Assembly: GCF_002234675.1 (NCBI RefSeq)
Contig: NC_019873.2
Location: 12,908,235-12,972,234, forward strand
Source: Oryzias latipes
Taxonomy: Eukaryota > Chordata > Actinopteri > Beloniformes > Adrianichthyidae
Length of the DNA stretch: 64,000 nt
Direction of reading: 5' to 3'
Numbering within the stretch: position 1 is the first letter of the stretch; each line of letters starts with the position of its first letter. Under the pieces are notes generated by a model. The model made no database searches. It worked only from the letters and a program-made list of their open reading frames with translations, and had not been told where the DNA came from. The position numbers were made by a program, and so were the translations under genes. This document shows, piece by piece, positions 48,100-60,000 of this stretch.

Positions 48100-48480
48100 T
48101 CCTCAGCTTCCTGAGCATTGTGACGTCCGCGGTGGTTCCGCCGCGCCTGTGTCTCGGTAAGTGACCGAACCGGGCTACGGTTCGGCGGCCCACTCTTTTA
48201 TTTTGGCAGCTATCGTTGCTTCCTCTCCGCTGACAGCCGGAACTCCGCAGCAGGAACCTCCATTTTCCTGTCGCGCGCCCCGCCGTACGCTGGACGCCGC
48301 CCAGCCGCAGGTTCGGTCCGTCTTTGCGCAAAAAAACCCCGCGAGGGTTTCGGCCGGCAGATAGATGCCGAGCGCGCGAGCTGCACACTGGGGTGAGGGG
48401 CTCGGGATGATGGATGTCCCGGCGGCTCCTTCTGCGGCTGCGCGGTTACCGAGGATAGGCGGTTTACCTCACCGATTCGG
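48100..48480 (+). promoter_or_regulatory. Second CpG-rich block with candidate untranslated exon
   Basis: CpG-dense, with exon-like sequence ending at 48156 and a consensus donor gtaagt at 48157. This is the better of the two candidate first exons of the zinc-finger gene. It has no conserved coding. Confidence 0.4.
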
Positions 48481-49248
48481 TAGTGAACCCGCGCGGCTGA
48501 GGCACCAGTCGGGCTTGTGAATCATTGCGATAAAGGGGTTCGGTGCGTGTTTTTACAGACGGATGTCACGTGACGCTACAAGGCGATCAGTCCATTTCGG
48601 TGACGTCACTGACCACAGTGAATAACTGCCAGCTGTGAGGAACCTCCTATTCTGCATTGGTTCTGGTCTCTGCCGCTCCTGTGATCTATAATAGAACCGG
48701 TCCATGGTAAAGTTCTGTTGGGGGATCCGTCAGCTGTGCTTCAGTGTCCTGCTGTAACTTGATTCCATTGTTTCCTCTACAGTACGCTGTTGGAAATCTT
48801 TCTGCTGGCCTTTCCAGTATTCTTTATGGTTACGGTCGACCCAAACTAATATTTCTTTCCAGAGGCATCGACACATGTTGATGTTCTCTGTATTGCTTCC
48901 TGTTTCTTCGGATGGCTCTGTCTGAGTCCCATGCAGACCACAGTTCTGATGAGACAAAACATCCTTCATCCTTAGTTGCAGAGCCTAGTGAGCCGGCGGG
49001 ATGTGTGCCTACTGATCTCCCAGGTGAAGGTTCTGGAGAATTAGAGTCTTGTCCAGACTCAAGCAACAGGATAGAAGCAGCTGTCTGGTTTTGTTGGTCC
49101 AACTTTAGTGTTCAGGTTTCTGACCTAGTTCGCCTGTTTCCGGTTCTGCGTTGGTCCTGTTGGACCGTCCGAACCTGTCTGATCATTGATCAATGACCAA
49201 TGTGCTTTCCCGCAGGTTGCAGCTCTTCAGCCCCTTGGCCCGTGCAGG

Positions 49249-52186
49249 ATGGAGGACTCTGAGGTGGAGCTGGCGGTTTCGGAGTCAGATGCTCTGGGCG
49301 CAGACTTCATCACAGTGGAGCTGGACACGCAGCCCATTGAGTACGTGGTGAAGTGGGCGGAGGTGGGCTCCAAGTTCACCATCTCTTGCGTGAAGAAGGA
49401 CTCAGACGATCCAGGAGACCTGACGGCCGAGCAGCTGAAGATCGAGACGGACGAGGCCTTCTTTGCGCCGTACGAGGAGGTGTACCCCTGTGAGGTGACG
49501 GAGCAGAGCGTAGAGATAAAGACAGACTCTGACGAGGATGATGAGAGTGCGCAGGTAGAACACGAGGTTCTGCTGGAGGCGGGGAGCAGCCACCTGGATG
49601 GCGGGGCAGACTCGGACCAGGCGGACTACGAGCCAGTGGAGCGGCAGTTCCGCTGTAGCTTCTGTGGGAAGAGCTACAGCCACGCCTCCAGCCTGTACCG
49701 CCACCAGCAGACGCACACTGGCAAGGGTGGGACACCCCCTGCCGCCAAGCGAGCTTTAGAGCCCGCCCACCAAGAGGCCCGCTACACCTGCCCCCACTGT
49801 GGGATGAGCTTTAAAGGCAGCCGGTACGTACACAGGTCTCCTCTGTGGGAGGGTTTAACCTGAGGATCTGATATGTTTTTCCAAGATAAGAAACGCCGCC
49901 CATCAGAACCCCAGCCTGTCATTCAGTGGTGCCAAACGCTCCGCCTCCAGCGTCTGTGGAGGTTTCCTGATCTCAAAAGCTGTTCTGCTTGCAGAGATTG
50001 GTTCAGTAAAAACTATCCGGTTCTACCTTTGGGAAGCTTGGCACTTGTGTTACTGTGAGTAGACTGATTATTAAAGGTTCCCTACATGTGATCAGCTGGT
50101 GGTCAGGTCAGTCTTTCTTGTGGGGTGGAGCTTTTCAAATGGCGGCCCATAAATGGCTCGCAATAGATTTTTGAGTGACTTAGACCACCATGACTCAAAA
50201 TAATGGGAGTAAAAAAAGGGTCTATATCATGCAAAATCAACTTTTTTGAGCTTTTAATTGTATATAATGTTCATACCTCACGAAGAAAAACCCCAAAGTT
50301 GTATTTTGATCCGTTCACACATCTGAGTATTCGTCCAAAAACAGCCCCTCCCACCCCACGAAAACGATTGGATCCTCATGTAGATAAGTGGGGAACAGCC
50401 CCTCGCTGCCAGCACCGCCCCCAGCTAACACACACACACACACTTTCTAAACGGAGCATGTGGTGATCTGCAAAACCATCTTGCCAGGCTCCACAATATG
50501 GACATCCATCTTTGCAAAAGTTCGGATGTTGTTTGTTTTCATGGGCGACTCTAGGTTGACGTCATGAAATGAGCGGCACCCGCACGGAGTGAAAGCCGGT
50601 GCCTCAGAGATGGAGTCGTCCTACTTCCTGGTAGGAAAATCAACTGAAAATAACTCAAAATAACTCGTAGTTCATATAAAAATGTTATTTGTCTAAGGTA
50701 ATATATTATCAAATATGGACATACTTTACTCTGAAAGGCTTAACAACAGCATGATATAGGCCCTTTAAATGTTTTTAAATCTATATGGAATTTCCCACAC
50801 CTGTTTGGTACCTGAATGCAGCACAATGCAGCACTGACTAAAAGTGAGCGGTTAATTGAGAACCCACCAAGAAGAGAGAAAAAGCTTCCTTTTTTATCCC
50901 CCAAAATAAAAGTGTACCACCAGCATTCTTTTCAACTTAAAAGCACAGCATGTACTGCTCCATTAGACCAACACACTGATCAGAATCCACTGCAGTGATG
51001 TTCTTTTTTTCTTCTCTGACAAATACTAATGTGATGCAGAGGTGTGCTGCCAACACTTTCATCCCTTCAGCAGGAGTGCATACATCTGAGCAAAACCTTA
51101 AAACTATTTGCACAAAAACAACACATAAAATACTACTATATGTCTGTGGGTTATAAATCTTTTTTTTTTTTTTTTTGCCATACCAATTTCTGAACATTTA
51201 CAGGCGTCCATGCTTTGTGTTTAAGCTGTTTGTATTGTTAGTCATTACAAAAGATAACCCTTTTTTTTATATATAATCCAAAATCTGAGTATCAATGGCT
51301 TGCTGTGGGCTTAAGAAGTCTTGAGTGCTGCAGGTGTAATCTGTGTTTGTTTTCCTGCAGGATGCTGGGGAGTCACTTGCGGCTACACGGGAAGCGGCGC
51401 ATCCACCCCTGCAACATCTGCGGCAAGGAGTTCAACCACAGCTCCAGCTTGTCCCGCCACCGCCTCATCCACAAGAAGGGGAAAGGCATACCCAAGGACG
51501 CCCCCTTCAGCACTGGTGTGGCCACCCTGCGCCTCTGCGGCAAGAACAAGAAGGCCAAGAAGCAGCACGTCGCGACCGCCATCATCCAAAGCCATGGCAC
51601 AGACAAGTTCTACGCCTGTCCACAGTGCGACATGACCTTCAGGACGTCCACACAGCTGTCCAAGCACCAGGTGACCCACGTGAAAGAGCTGCTGGACAGT
51701 TACACGCCCGGCAAGGAGAACCTGGGTGAGAGCTCATCTGACCTCAAGATCCGCCTAAAGCTCTGCTCACGGGATAAGCCCAACTTTTACACCCTCTGCA
51801 AGAAGAACCGACGTCGCCGGGGGGGCCGGGCTGGCAGGCGGGGCCAGTCCTCTGAAGACGACGAGATGTGCGGCGTAGAAGGAATGGGCCACCATGTCTG
51901 CACCCAATGCGGGAAGCAGTTTAGCCACGCTTCCAGTCTGGCACGACACCAGCAGACCCACAGGACGAGCGCTGGCGCCCGAGGGAAGCAGCTTCACCCC
52001 ACGCCTGGACTCCCCCCCTCAAAGACCAAGACCTACACTTGCTCAGCCTGCAACAAGACCTTCATGCACTCGTCCAGTTTCTCACGTCACAAGAAAGCCC
52101 ACCTCGAGGACGGCCAGGTCACCGCAAAGCGTCAGAAGAGACCTATCCTGGACGAAACCGCGCCCCTCGAGTCGGACTCAGAGTGA
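49249..52186 (+). CDS. Six-finger C2H2 zinc-finger protein
   Basis: Probably a DNA-binding transcription regulator in the nucleus. Two coding exons, 49249-49823 and 51361-52186, join in phase within finger 2 to give 466 residues. The N-terminal 130 residues are acidic (MEDSEVELAVSESDA, then EIKTDSDEDDES). C2H2 fingers start near residues 136 (CSFCGKSYSHASSLYRHQQTH), 181, 209 (CNICGKEFNHSSSLSRHRLIH), 278, 372 and 419 (CSACNKTFMHSSSFSRHKKAH). A basic Arg/Gly stretch (NRRRRGGRAGRRG) lies between fingers 4 and 5. The linkers are not the TGEKP type, so this is not a tandem KRAB-like array. An upstream frame at 48912 (MALSESHADHSSDETK) could be an earlier coding exon ending in phase at a weak donor after 49113. 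I do not recognise the orthologue. Confidence 0.85.
50215..50766. mobile_element. Non-autonomous inverted-repeat element in the zinc-finger gene intron
   Basis: The left end is aaagggtctatatcatgc. The right end, atgatataggcccttt, is its near-perfect reverse complement (one mismatch over 16). The unit is about 550 bp without a frame of note. No clear target duplication can be read because both ends sit in A-rich sequence. Superfamily unknown. Confidence 0.55.
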
Positions 52187-53980
52187 CTCCCCCACCCCCC
52201 CTGCTCTGAACTGGATTGGACCGGTTTGAGGATAAGGCATAAGTATTGACTGGTTCCGGGGTGTTGTGGAACCAATTCTCGAAAAAAGTTGAAACTCAGA
52301 AATGTTCTGGACCCGTTCTGGTTGTCCAGGTCTCAGGAACTGAAAATGGTTTCTTCCTCTTTGGTGTAAATAGCAGCAGGATATCCTAAAATGGTCATCA
52401 GGTGGGGATGCCGCATACGGTCACACCTGTATGGTCAGAACTGACACTTAGCTTTGCGTATGGAGTAATGTAATTAGATTCAAACATACACAATTGCCCT
52501 CCCCTTTTACCTCCCTTTCACCTGTATGGCGGCACCTGCCGTTTCCCAAAGGCATCATGGGAAATGAAGCTGGATCATCAAACCAGTTTGCCGCTGTGAA
52601 ACACGATTGGATCGATCATCTGTGGTTTTCATCCACAAAACTGGTCCTTTAAACGACGAGCAGGTCCAAAACTGCATCGACACCGGACCCGTGAGCAGTT
52701 ATCCAACTTTTGATCCATTTAGTTGATTGATGGTCAGAAGAACTTTCTGTCCCTGTTGGCAGTTTTCCCTACCTCGCTCCAGTGGATTGGGCTGATTAGG
52801 CCAGCCAGGCTGCTGATGCTGTGTTTTGATTGGCTGACGGTGTTCTTTGTTATCTGGCTGGCCAGTCAATCTTGGTTACTATAACAACAGTTTAATCATC
52901 AGCAGGCAGAAATGGGTGTTCTATTCTTCAAAATAAAAGCTTCTAGCAGAAATCCACGCTGGAGTCCGAGGGATGTGTCCCGGCGCTCCTCAGAGAAAAC
53001 TATCTTGTCGGGTCCTAAGACGTCTGTTGGTAAGGTGGAATGTTCTGATGTTCCAGAAACAAAGTTGTCATGACAGCATTGGCTCCTCCTCACATATAAA
53101 GGTGTTCTTCGTGTTCTCCAGCTCCCGCCACGGTGTATGGAGCATGCTGATGAACTGGGACAGATGTTTGGTCAGTTCAAGCCTCTGGACTCCACGTTCA
53201 TTTGGAGCAGCTCTCACCAAAATAAAAGCTTTTCCTGTGCCCGCCCAGGAACAGTTATTGAAAAAGAGTTGGCTTGGAGTTAATTTAATGGTGACATATT
53301 TATTTTGGTCTCAATGCCTATGACCCCCCCCTTTCACCAAGAGACAAAAACACTCAGTCCCTCCCACCATGTTCCAGTTTTGTTTCTGACACCTCTCCTG
53401 TCTACAGTTTAGACCAGTGTTGTGTTGGTTTGTTGCAGTGGGGGGGTGATGGTGGTTTTCATTGTATCGTGTTTGCCAATAGAATAAAGCTGTTGACATG
53501 TTTGTCTCGTCTTTGGAATAAACTTCTATCCAGGCTGTTTTTACTTCCTGCCTCCAGCAGGAGGAGCACACATGGAAGCACGGAGCCACAGGGAATTTTT
53601 GGGGATACCATCAATTGTAGATCCAGTCAGCTTTAAATTTAGGCAGAACATAAAGGTTAATCCAAAGTCAAACCACAGCTATAGAGCACATGGGAGACAA
53701 TCTGCATACATACACCCTTTAAATAAGCCAATATTTCAAAATAATCGAGTGCAAGCTGACTTTATCTGTATCCTGTAGAAGGTTCCGGCTGAGGAGCGCG
53801 CGCCAGGATCTGCTGTCACTGAGGACACATGGATAAGTCATCCAACCTTTCCGATCAAAGATCGACTGTAGTGGATATTTAGTACCAGCTGCTATTTTCT
53901 AGATGTTTCAAAAACAACCACTGAATGGCTGTTGAGTTTATTCATCGTCAGAGTTTGAATTTTAATCGTGTTTTTTGTTA
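52187..53980 (+). other. Zinc-finger gene 3' UTR and intergenic sequence
   Basis: AATAAA signals near 52931 and 53482 are candidate ends of the zinc-finger transcript. No other gene, and in particular no minus-strand PACRG exon, was found before the prkn promoter. Confidence 0.45.
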
Positions 53981-53989
53981 AGTACATAC

Positions 53990-54072
53990 ACTTCCGGTGT
54001 TGTTTACGTCACACTGTACAGCGGACCGACGCCGGAAACATAGGAGAAAATGTACTACAGCTCCCAGAATGC
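53990..54072 (+). promoter_or_regulatory. prkn: prkn core promoter motifs (ETS, ATF/CRE, ZNF143)
   Basis: ACTTCCGG (53990-53997) is an ETS site. TTACGTCA (54004-54011) is an ATF/CREB site, and mammalian parkin is known to be ATF4-responsive. ACTACAGCTCCCAGAATGC (54054-54072) closely matches the ZNF143/THAP11 consensus. All three sit within 105 bp of the ATG at 54092. This is a compact, TATA-less, housekeeping-type promoter. Confidence 0.6.
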
Positions 54073-54091
54073 TTAGCGAATGAGAAGGCTG

Positions 54092-57000
54092 ATGATCGGT
54101 GAGTTCCGAACCGGGTCCCCAGTTCCAAACCGGGATATCTTCGACTGACCAATCGCGCTGATCTTATCTGGTCTGTCCGCGTTCCCGTCAGTTAGATCGG
54201 TCCCGGGCCAACATTAAGCGCGGGTTTAAGATGGGGTCGGTTGGGTTGACGCCGGGACCTTGCACCGGCGTTAAACTGTAAACATACAGATACACAACAT
54301 GAATGTGTTGAAGCTGCTTAGTTATTTATCATGGTTGATTTCCCAGAATTTTGTTAACAAAACAAGCGGACATGTTTTGTTTGTTGGCTTAACCTTATGT
54401 GACCGTCTACTTCTTCCCAAATAAATCCGCTTCAGCGTGACACTTCTGTAATTTATGTACATTTCCAAGTTGGCACAATACCACAAACACCACAAGTAAT
54501 GCACAAAAATAGCAGTAAAAATAATAAAGGAATACAGTTTGTTTACAGACTTTTACAAATTCGTGTTGTCTTATAATACTGCTCTGACTGTCTCATTAAA
54601 ATAACATGATCCTGACAGTAAAAACACAGCTCTGGATTTCCATTTTGCCATTAAACCTTTATTTAAGCCGTCTTTCTTAATCCACAAGTTTTTGTTTAAC
54701 AAGTCTGTCTCTAATCTAATATTCATTTCTAAACTCCCAGAGAAAACTGCTGCAGATCAACTCTGTGAGCGTTTGAACAGAATAATTTGTGATGAGTTTT
54801 AGTCAGAATTTCCCATATCATAGCTCTGCTGAAGGTAACCATGACCTCATGGCTGCCTGTACTTGTGTCTGTGCATGTTCTTTTAGGCCTCAGTGCTGTT
54901 TGTTTGACATACTTGATTAGAACGTTTTGTTGCAGCTAATAGAATATGGCATTGTCAAAATGCTTCCAACACTAGTATGAAGCACAGAAAACATTTCCAT
55001 TGGTCATTTTTGTCATGAGATGAACTTGAATTTCTGAAACATTTTCTACATACACAATATAACAATTTCTTTCAATTATTGCTGACAAAACTGCCTACAT
55101 TTGTGATATTTAGCACTTCTGCTTTGCTGAGATGATCCATCTCACCTCACTGGTGTGCCATATCAAGATGCTGTTTAGACAGCATGATTATTGCACAAAA
55201 GACTGGCCTCAAAAAGAGGCCAGTCTGAAATGTGCCGTTTTGCTTTGTTGGGGGTCTGGGGACTCAGAAAGCCGGTCAGTATCTGGTTTGACCAACATTT
55301 GCGGCATGCAGTGCAACCCATCTTCTCTGCACAGAGTTCATCAGATTGTCAGGTGGCATGTATACTTTCAAGAGAATCTGAGACCAGCCACTCAGACAGC
55401 TGCTGAAACAATTGGTTCGCAAAACCCCAAAAAATCTCCACAGAAACCATCTCAGGTAAGCTCATCTGCATGCTTGTTGTCCTCATCGATGCTAAAGCCC
55501 GACTCCAGTTTGTTGTCATAACCGACTTGAGAGGGCAAATGCTCACATGACACATGGAGAAGTGCTCTCTTCACGAATAAATCCTGACTCATTCTCTTTA
55601 CTGGACATGTCAGACAGAACAGAGGTGCATTTGATTGACAGCATTTTGAATGCACAGAGACCCGGTGGGCCGTTGTATCCCATACATCCAACAACATCAC
55701 CCCATGTTGCAGCATGATATTGCACGGCCCTGTGTTGCAAGGATCTGAACACAATTCTTGGAAGCTGGAAAAACATCCCAGTTCTTGCGTGGCCAGCATC
55801 GTCACCGGACATGTCACACATTGAGTATGTTTGGGATGCTCTGGATCAGCGGATACGACCGCGTGTTCCAGTTCCTGCAAACATCCAGCAACTTTACACA
55901 GCCATTGAAGAGGAGTGGGCCAACATTCCCTTAATCGCAAACCTTATCAGCTCTGTGTGAAGGAGATGCACTGCATGAGGTAAATGTTGGTCACACCAGA
56001 TACTGACCGGCTTTCTGAGTCCCCAGACCCCCAATAAAGCAAAACGGCACATTTCAGACTGGCCTTTTATTGAGGCCAGTCTAAGGCACACTTGTGCAAA
56101 GATCATGCTGAGGAAAAAGCATCTTGATATGGCACACCTATGAGGTGGGAGGGATTATCTCAGGAGAAGTGCTCACTATCACAGATTTAGACGGATTTTA
56201 TGGACAATATTTGAAAGAAATTGTTATTTTTGTGTTTGTAGGAAATGTTCAGATCTTTGAAATCAGCTTAAGACAAACGGGAGCAAAAACAAAACTGTTG
56301 CGTTTATATTTTTGTTCAGTGTAGTTTCAAAGATTTCAAGTCTTGGATGACTTCCAATTTTCTTTCACTAACTCAGAAAACAGAAGTTGTTGTTCTTTGA
56401 CCCAAACAGTTTAGGGAATCCCAGTTTTATGACAGTAGATGACATTATTTTATATTGATCAGACTCCTGTTTTGTGAAATCAACTTCCCGTTTCTCCTCA
56501 GGAGGTAGAACCATCTCAGTCTTTGAGGAATTTTATTCTTCAACGCTGTGAGGAGGTTTGACTCAGCCACATGGCAGTTAGATGTCTCACTCACATTATA
56601 ATTGGCCCTGGCACTACAAACTCCAGATCTGATTGGCTGTTGCACTTGAGCGTGCTCAGTTGGTTCTTAAAGCCTCAGGGAAATTTAGTAGAAGGTGGCT
56701 GCACCAACTAGGTGCAATGTGATTGGATAAAATTCACTGATTTATTGATTGGTTGTTTTATACAGTGCCGTTTTGTTCAAGTTTTTGGTTCCCCTGACGT
56801 TTTGTCGTCTTTCAAACGGAATGAACTCAGAGGTGGGCAGAAATTCCTACACTTCCATAACTTTTTTTTTTTTGGGGAAACTACGACCAATATCCATAAC
56901 AAACAACTTCGTCATTCACAGGAATGTGGAACAACTGTTTTTTAAATTCTTTTGCTCAAACAGGTTTGTTTGATGGTTTGAAATTTTCCCTTGTGTTTAT

Positions 57001-60000
57001 AAATCTAAACCCTCCGCTTTGTGTTTCTGTTTGCAGAGGTGACACAGGTCATGCCCTCAAACAGAAAACCAATTTACAATACAACTTCTGTGTGATACGC
57101 TGAAAAATGAATCAATAAGTAAGATCTGTGATCTCCATGAATGGTGTCTGCATGAGATTTCATAGCAGTCTTCCATGCTGTGTCCGCAGTGTTCGTGCGC
57201 TACAACCTTGGCCCCGGTGTGGCCGTGGAGCTCCAGGAGGGGGCGAGTGTTGCCGAGCTGAAGAAGGTGGTGGGGAGTCAGCAGGGCGTCCCCCCGGAGC
57301 AGCTCAGGGTGCTTTTTGCTGGGAGGGAGCTGCAGAGCACCTCCTCCCTGCAGGTGAGGCTGCTGCCTGCTGGGAAAATGAAGGACGCAGGAACTTCTTG
57401 TGTCCAAGCAGGAAACCTGCGACTCAGCTCAGTTTGGCCCCACAGGTCAGGACATCTCAACGTTAGGAGGCAGGTTCACCGATAGACACCATCTGAATGA
57501 ATCAAAAAATGATAAAGTCTTGACGCCACATTTGAAGAAATCTTCTGAAAAGTCTTCGTGTGGATCCTTTTGAAAACAGGGAGATATCCTCAAAAACCAG
57601 AGGCTGTCATGAAATCTGAGGCTACTCTCATGGTTGTAGCTCCTTCAAAATAAAAGCCTGTGGAGATTCAGATTGAGCTGAAGCTTTGTTAGGTTGTACT
57701 TTGAAGACTTTTTGAGGTGATATTGAGAACTAAACACCATATTCTCCTCTCTCTCCTCCTAGAGCTGTGACCTCCCAGAGCAGAGCACCGTTCACGTGGT
57801 CCCTCCCCCTTCAAGATCGTCCTCCTCTCAACTGCTGCTCTTTCAGGAACCTCAAGGCAGCGAGGAGGAGCAAGAGAGCCTTACAAGGCTGGACCTGAGC
57901 TCCTCACGCCTCCCCGCCACCCCCGCAGACCTCACAGGTACCCTAAAGGATGGAGAGATGGGGGATGGAGGACAAAGGTTACAGGAGGAAGGTGAACTTA
58001 TACCTGGGACAAGTAAGTACATGTACTTGTATGTCTGGGTGTGTATAGGTATGTTTGTGGGTGTACAGATGTGCATGCAGGTGTGTTTGCGGAGTTTGTG
58101 CAGGTGAGACATGAGAGCCGTATTACAGTCACCTGACAGAGAGGGCGCTCTTGAGTCAGCATTTCAAGTTGTGAAAAGTAGTACAGGTCTTATACCGTTG
58201 TGCACCGGTGAGTCTTTGCAGTAATCCAGCTCTCTGTGTGTGTACAGGTGTGCGTAGCCGCAGTTCTTTCTTTGTCTATTGTAAGACCTGCAGGTCCATT
58301 CAGCCTGGAAAACTCCGGGTTCGATGCCGGACCTGCAAACAGACAGCGCTCACACTGAGCAGGGTAAGAGCAGCACATCCTGTGTTACTGTTCAGAAAAA
58401 CCCAGGTTTTGTGTTGTAGTTTGAAATTCTCTTTTCTCAGGCCACCTTGGTAACGTTTACTAAACTGTATGTGGAGTTTAATAGTGTTTAGATTTTTTTT
58501 ATGTCCCCACTGACTTCCTTTTTTGGTATTTCTAAATTCAACAAGTTTTTGTTCAGAAAAGGAGCATGAGACCATCAAAATGGCGGGATTAACACAACTC
58601 TCAATTGTGGAAATTTGCCCATCATAGAAGAAGATTCATTGGTCATCTTCCAGTCAGACGACCACACTGGATTTGTGTTCAGAGTTAATGTTTGTGTTAC
58701 CCAGTGGTTTCCTAGTGAACTAACCTGGCTCAGTTACTTAACTCTGAACTGCGGGAGCTGATGTCTCACTGAGGATCTCTGTCTTTGTCAGGGGCCATCT
58801 TGCTGGGATGATGTTCTAATTCCTGGACGTATCCATGGAAACTGCCAGTCGGAAGGATGCTGTGGCAATGAAGGGGTAAGGCCGGAGCATAACATTGGTA
58901 GCTGGGTTTTTTGTGAGAAAATTGTGAACTCTGGTGTTTGGTGGTGATTTCCTTTAGTTCCCAGTGAGCCTGCTTACATGCCACCAAATCCCTTTGTTAT
59001 CTGAGGTCTCGAGCCATTTTTAGAAAGGATTATCAGATGTCCTCTATCAGAAAATAACGAGATGTCGGATTAATATGCTTGTTTTTTCTCGAAAAGGCGA
59101 TACCTTCCTTTTTAAATGCCCGCTTATGTCTTCATTGACTTCCTGTTAGAAGAAGTATACAGTGAAGGAGATAAGTATTTGATTTCTTGTTGATTTTCTT
59201 TTTTGGTTTGCCTACTTAAAAAGAAATTGACAGTCTGTCATTTTAATGGTAGATTCATTTGAACAGTGAGAGACAGAAAATCAAGAGATCAACTTGAAAG
59301 TAGAAATTTCTTTGGATTTCATTGAGGGAGATAAGTATTTAAACCCACTTGCCGAAAATACTAACTGCTTTGTGGCAAAACCTTTATTAGCAAGCAGACA
59401 GGCCGGACTTTCCCTGTCGTTGATGAGCAGGTTTCTGCACAAAATTGGGAGGAATTTTGGTTCACTCGTCTTTGCAAATGACTTCTAAATCCTTAAGATT
59501 TTGCAAAATTGTCTTCTCTTCATCCCCGATTTTTGAAAAAGCTTTTACTCAAAGTAATTGCGTAGCAGACTTCCTGTTGAATGAGGAAAATAAGCTGCGT
59601 ATGTGCTTTTATGGTTGCAGGAGTTCTACATGAAGTGTGCTTCTCATCCAACTTCGGATGATGACGTCTCTGTGGCTCTGGACCTCGTCATGATCAACAA
59701 TAAAAACGTCCCCTGCATCGCCTGCACCGACATCATGTAACACACATGCAGCAGCGCTGAGCACTTCCTGTTTCGCTGTGATTTAGTATTCTGCAGAGAT
59801 ATATGGATTTAGCGATGGATTTAGGTCAGAATTGCATGTGACGTTTGTTTACGTGACCTATATAGAGCCAATCTGCAATCGTAGCAAAACCACACTATCT
59901 AAAGTGGAAAATGGGACACAAACACGATTATAAGTCCACATCCAAAGTACATGAATTAAAAAGATGCATTCTCTCCATCTCCTTTCATGTTGTCTCCATC

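Noticed and set aside
57763-57937. Alternative donor after 57937 for parkin exon 3
   Set aside because: It is in phase, but gtacc is weaker than gtaagt at 58013. Only the longer exon makes the catalytic Cys number 431 and matches the usual exon size. It could still be a minor isoform.
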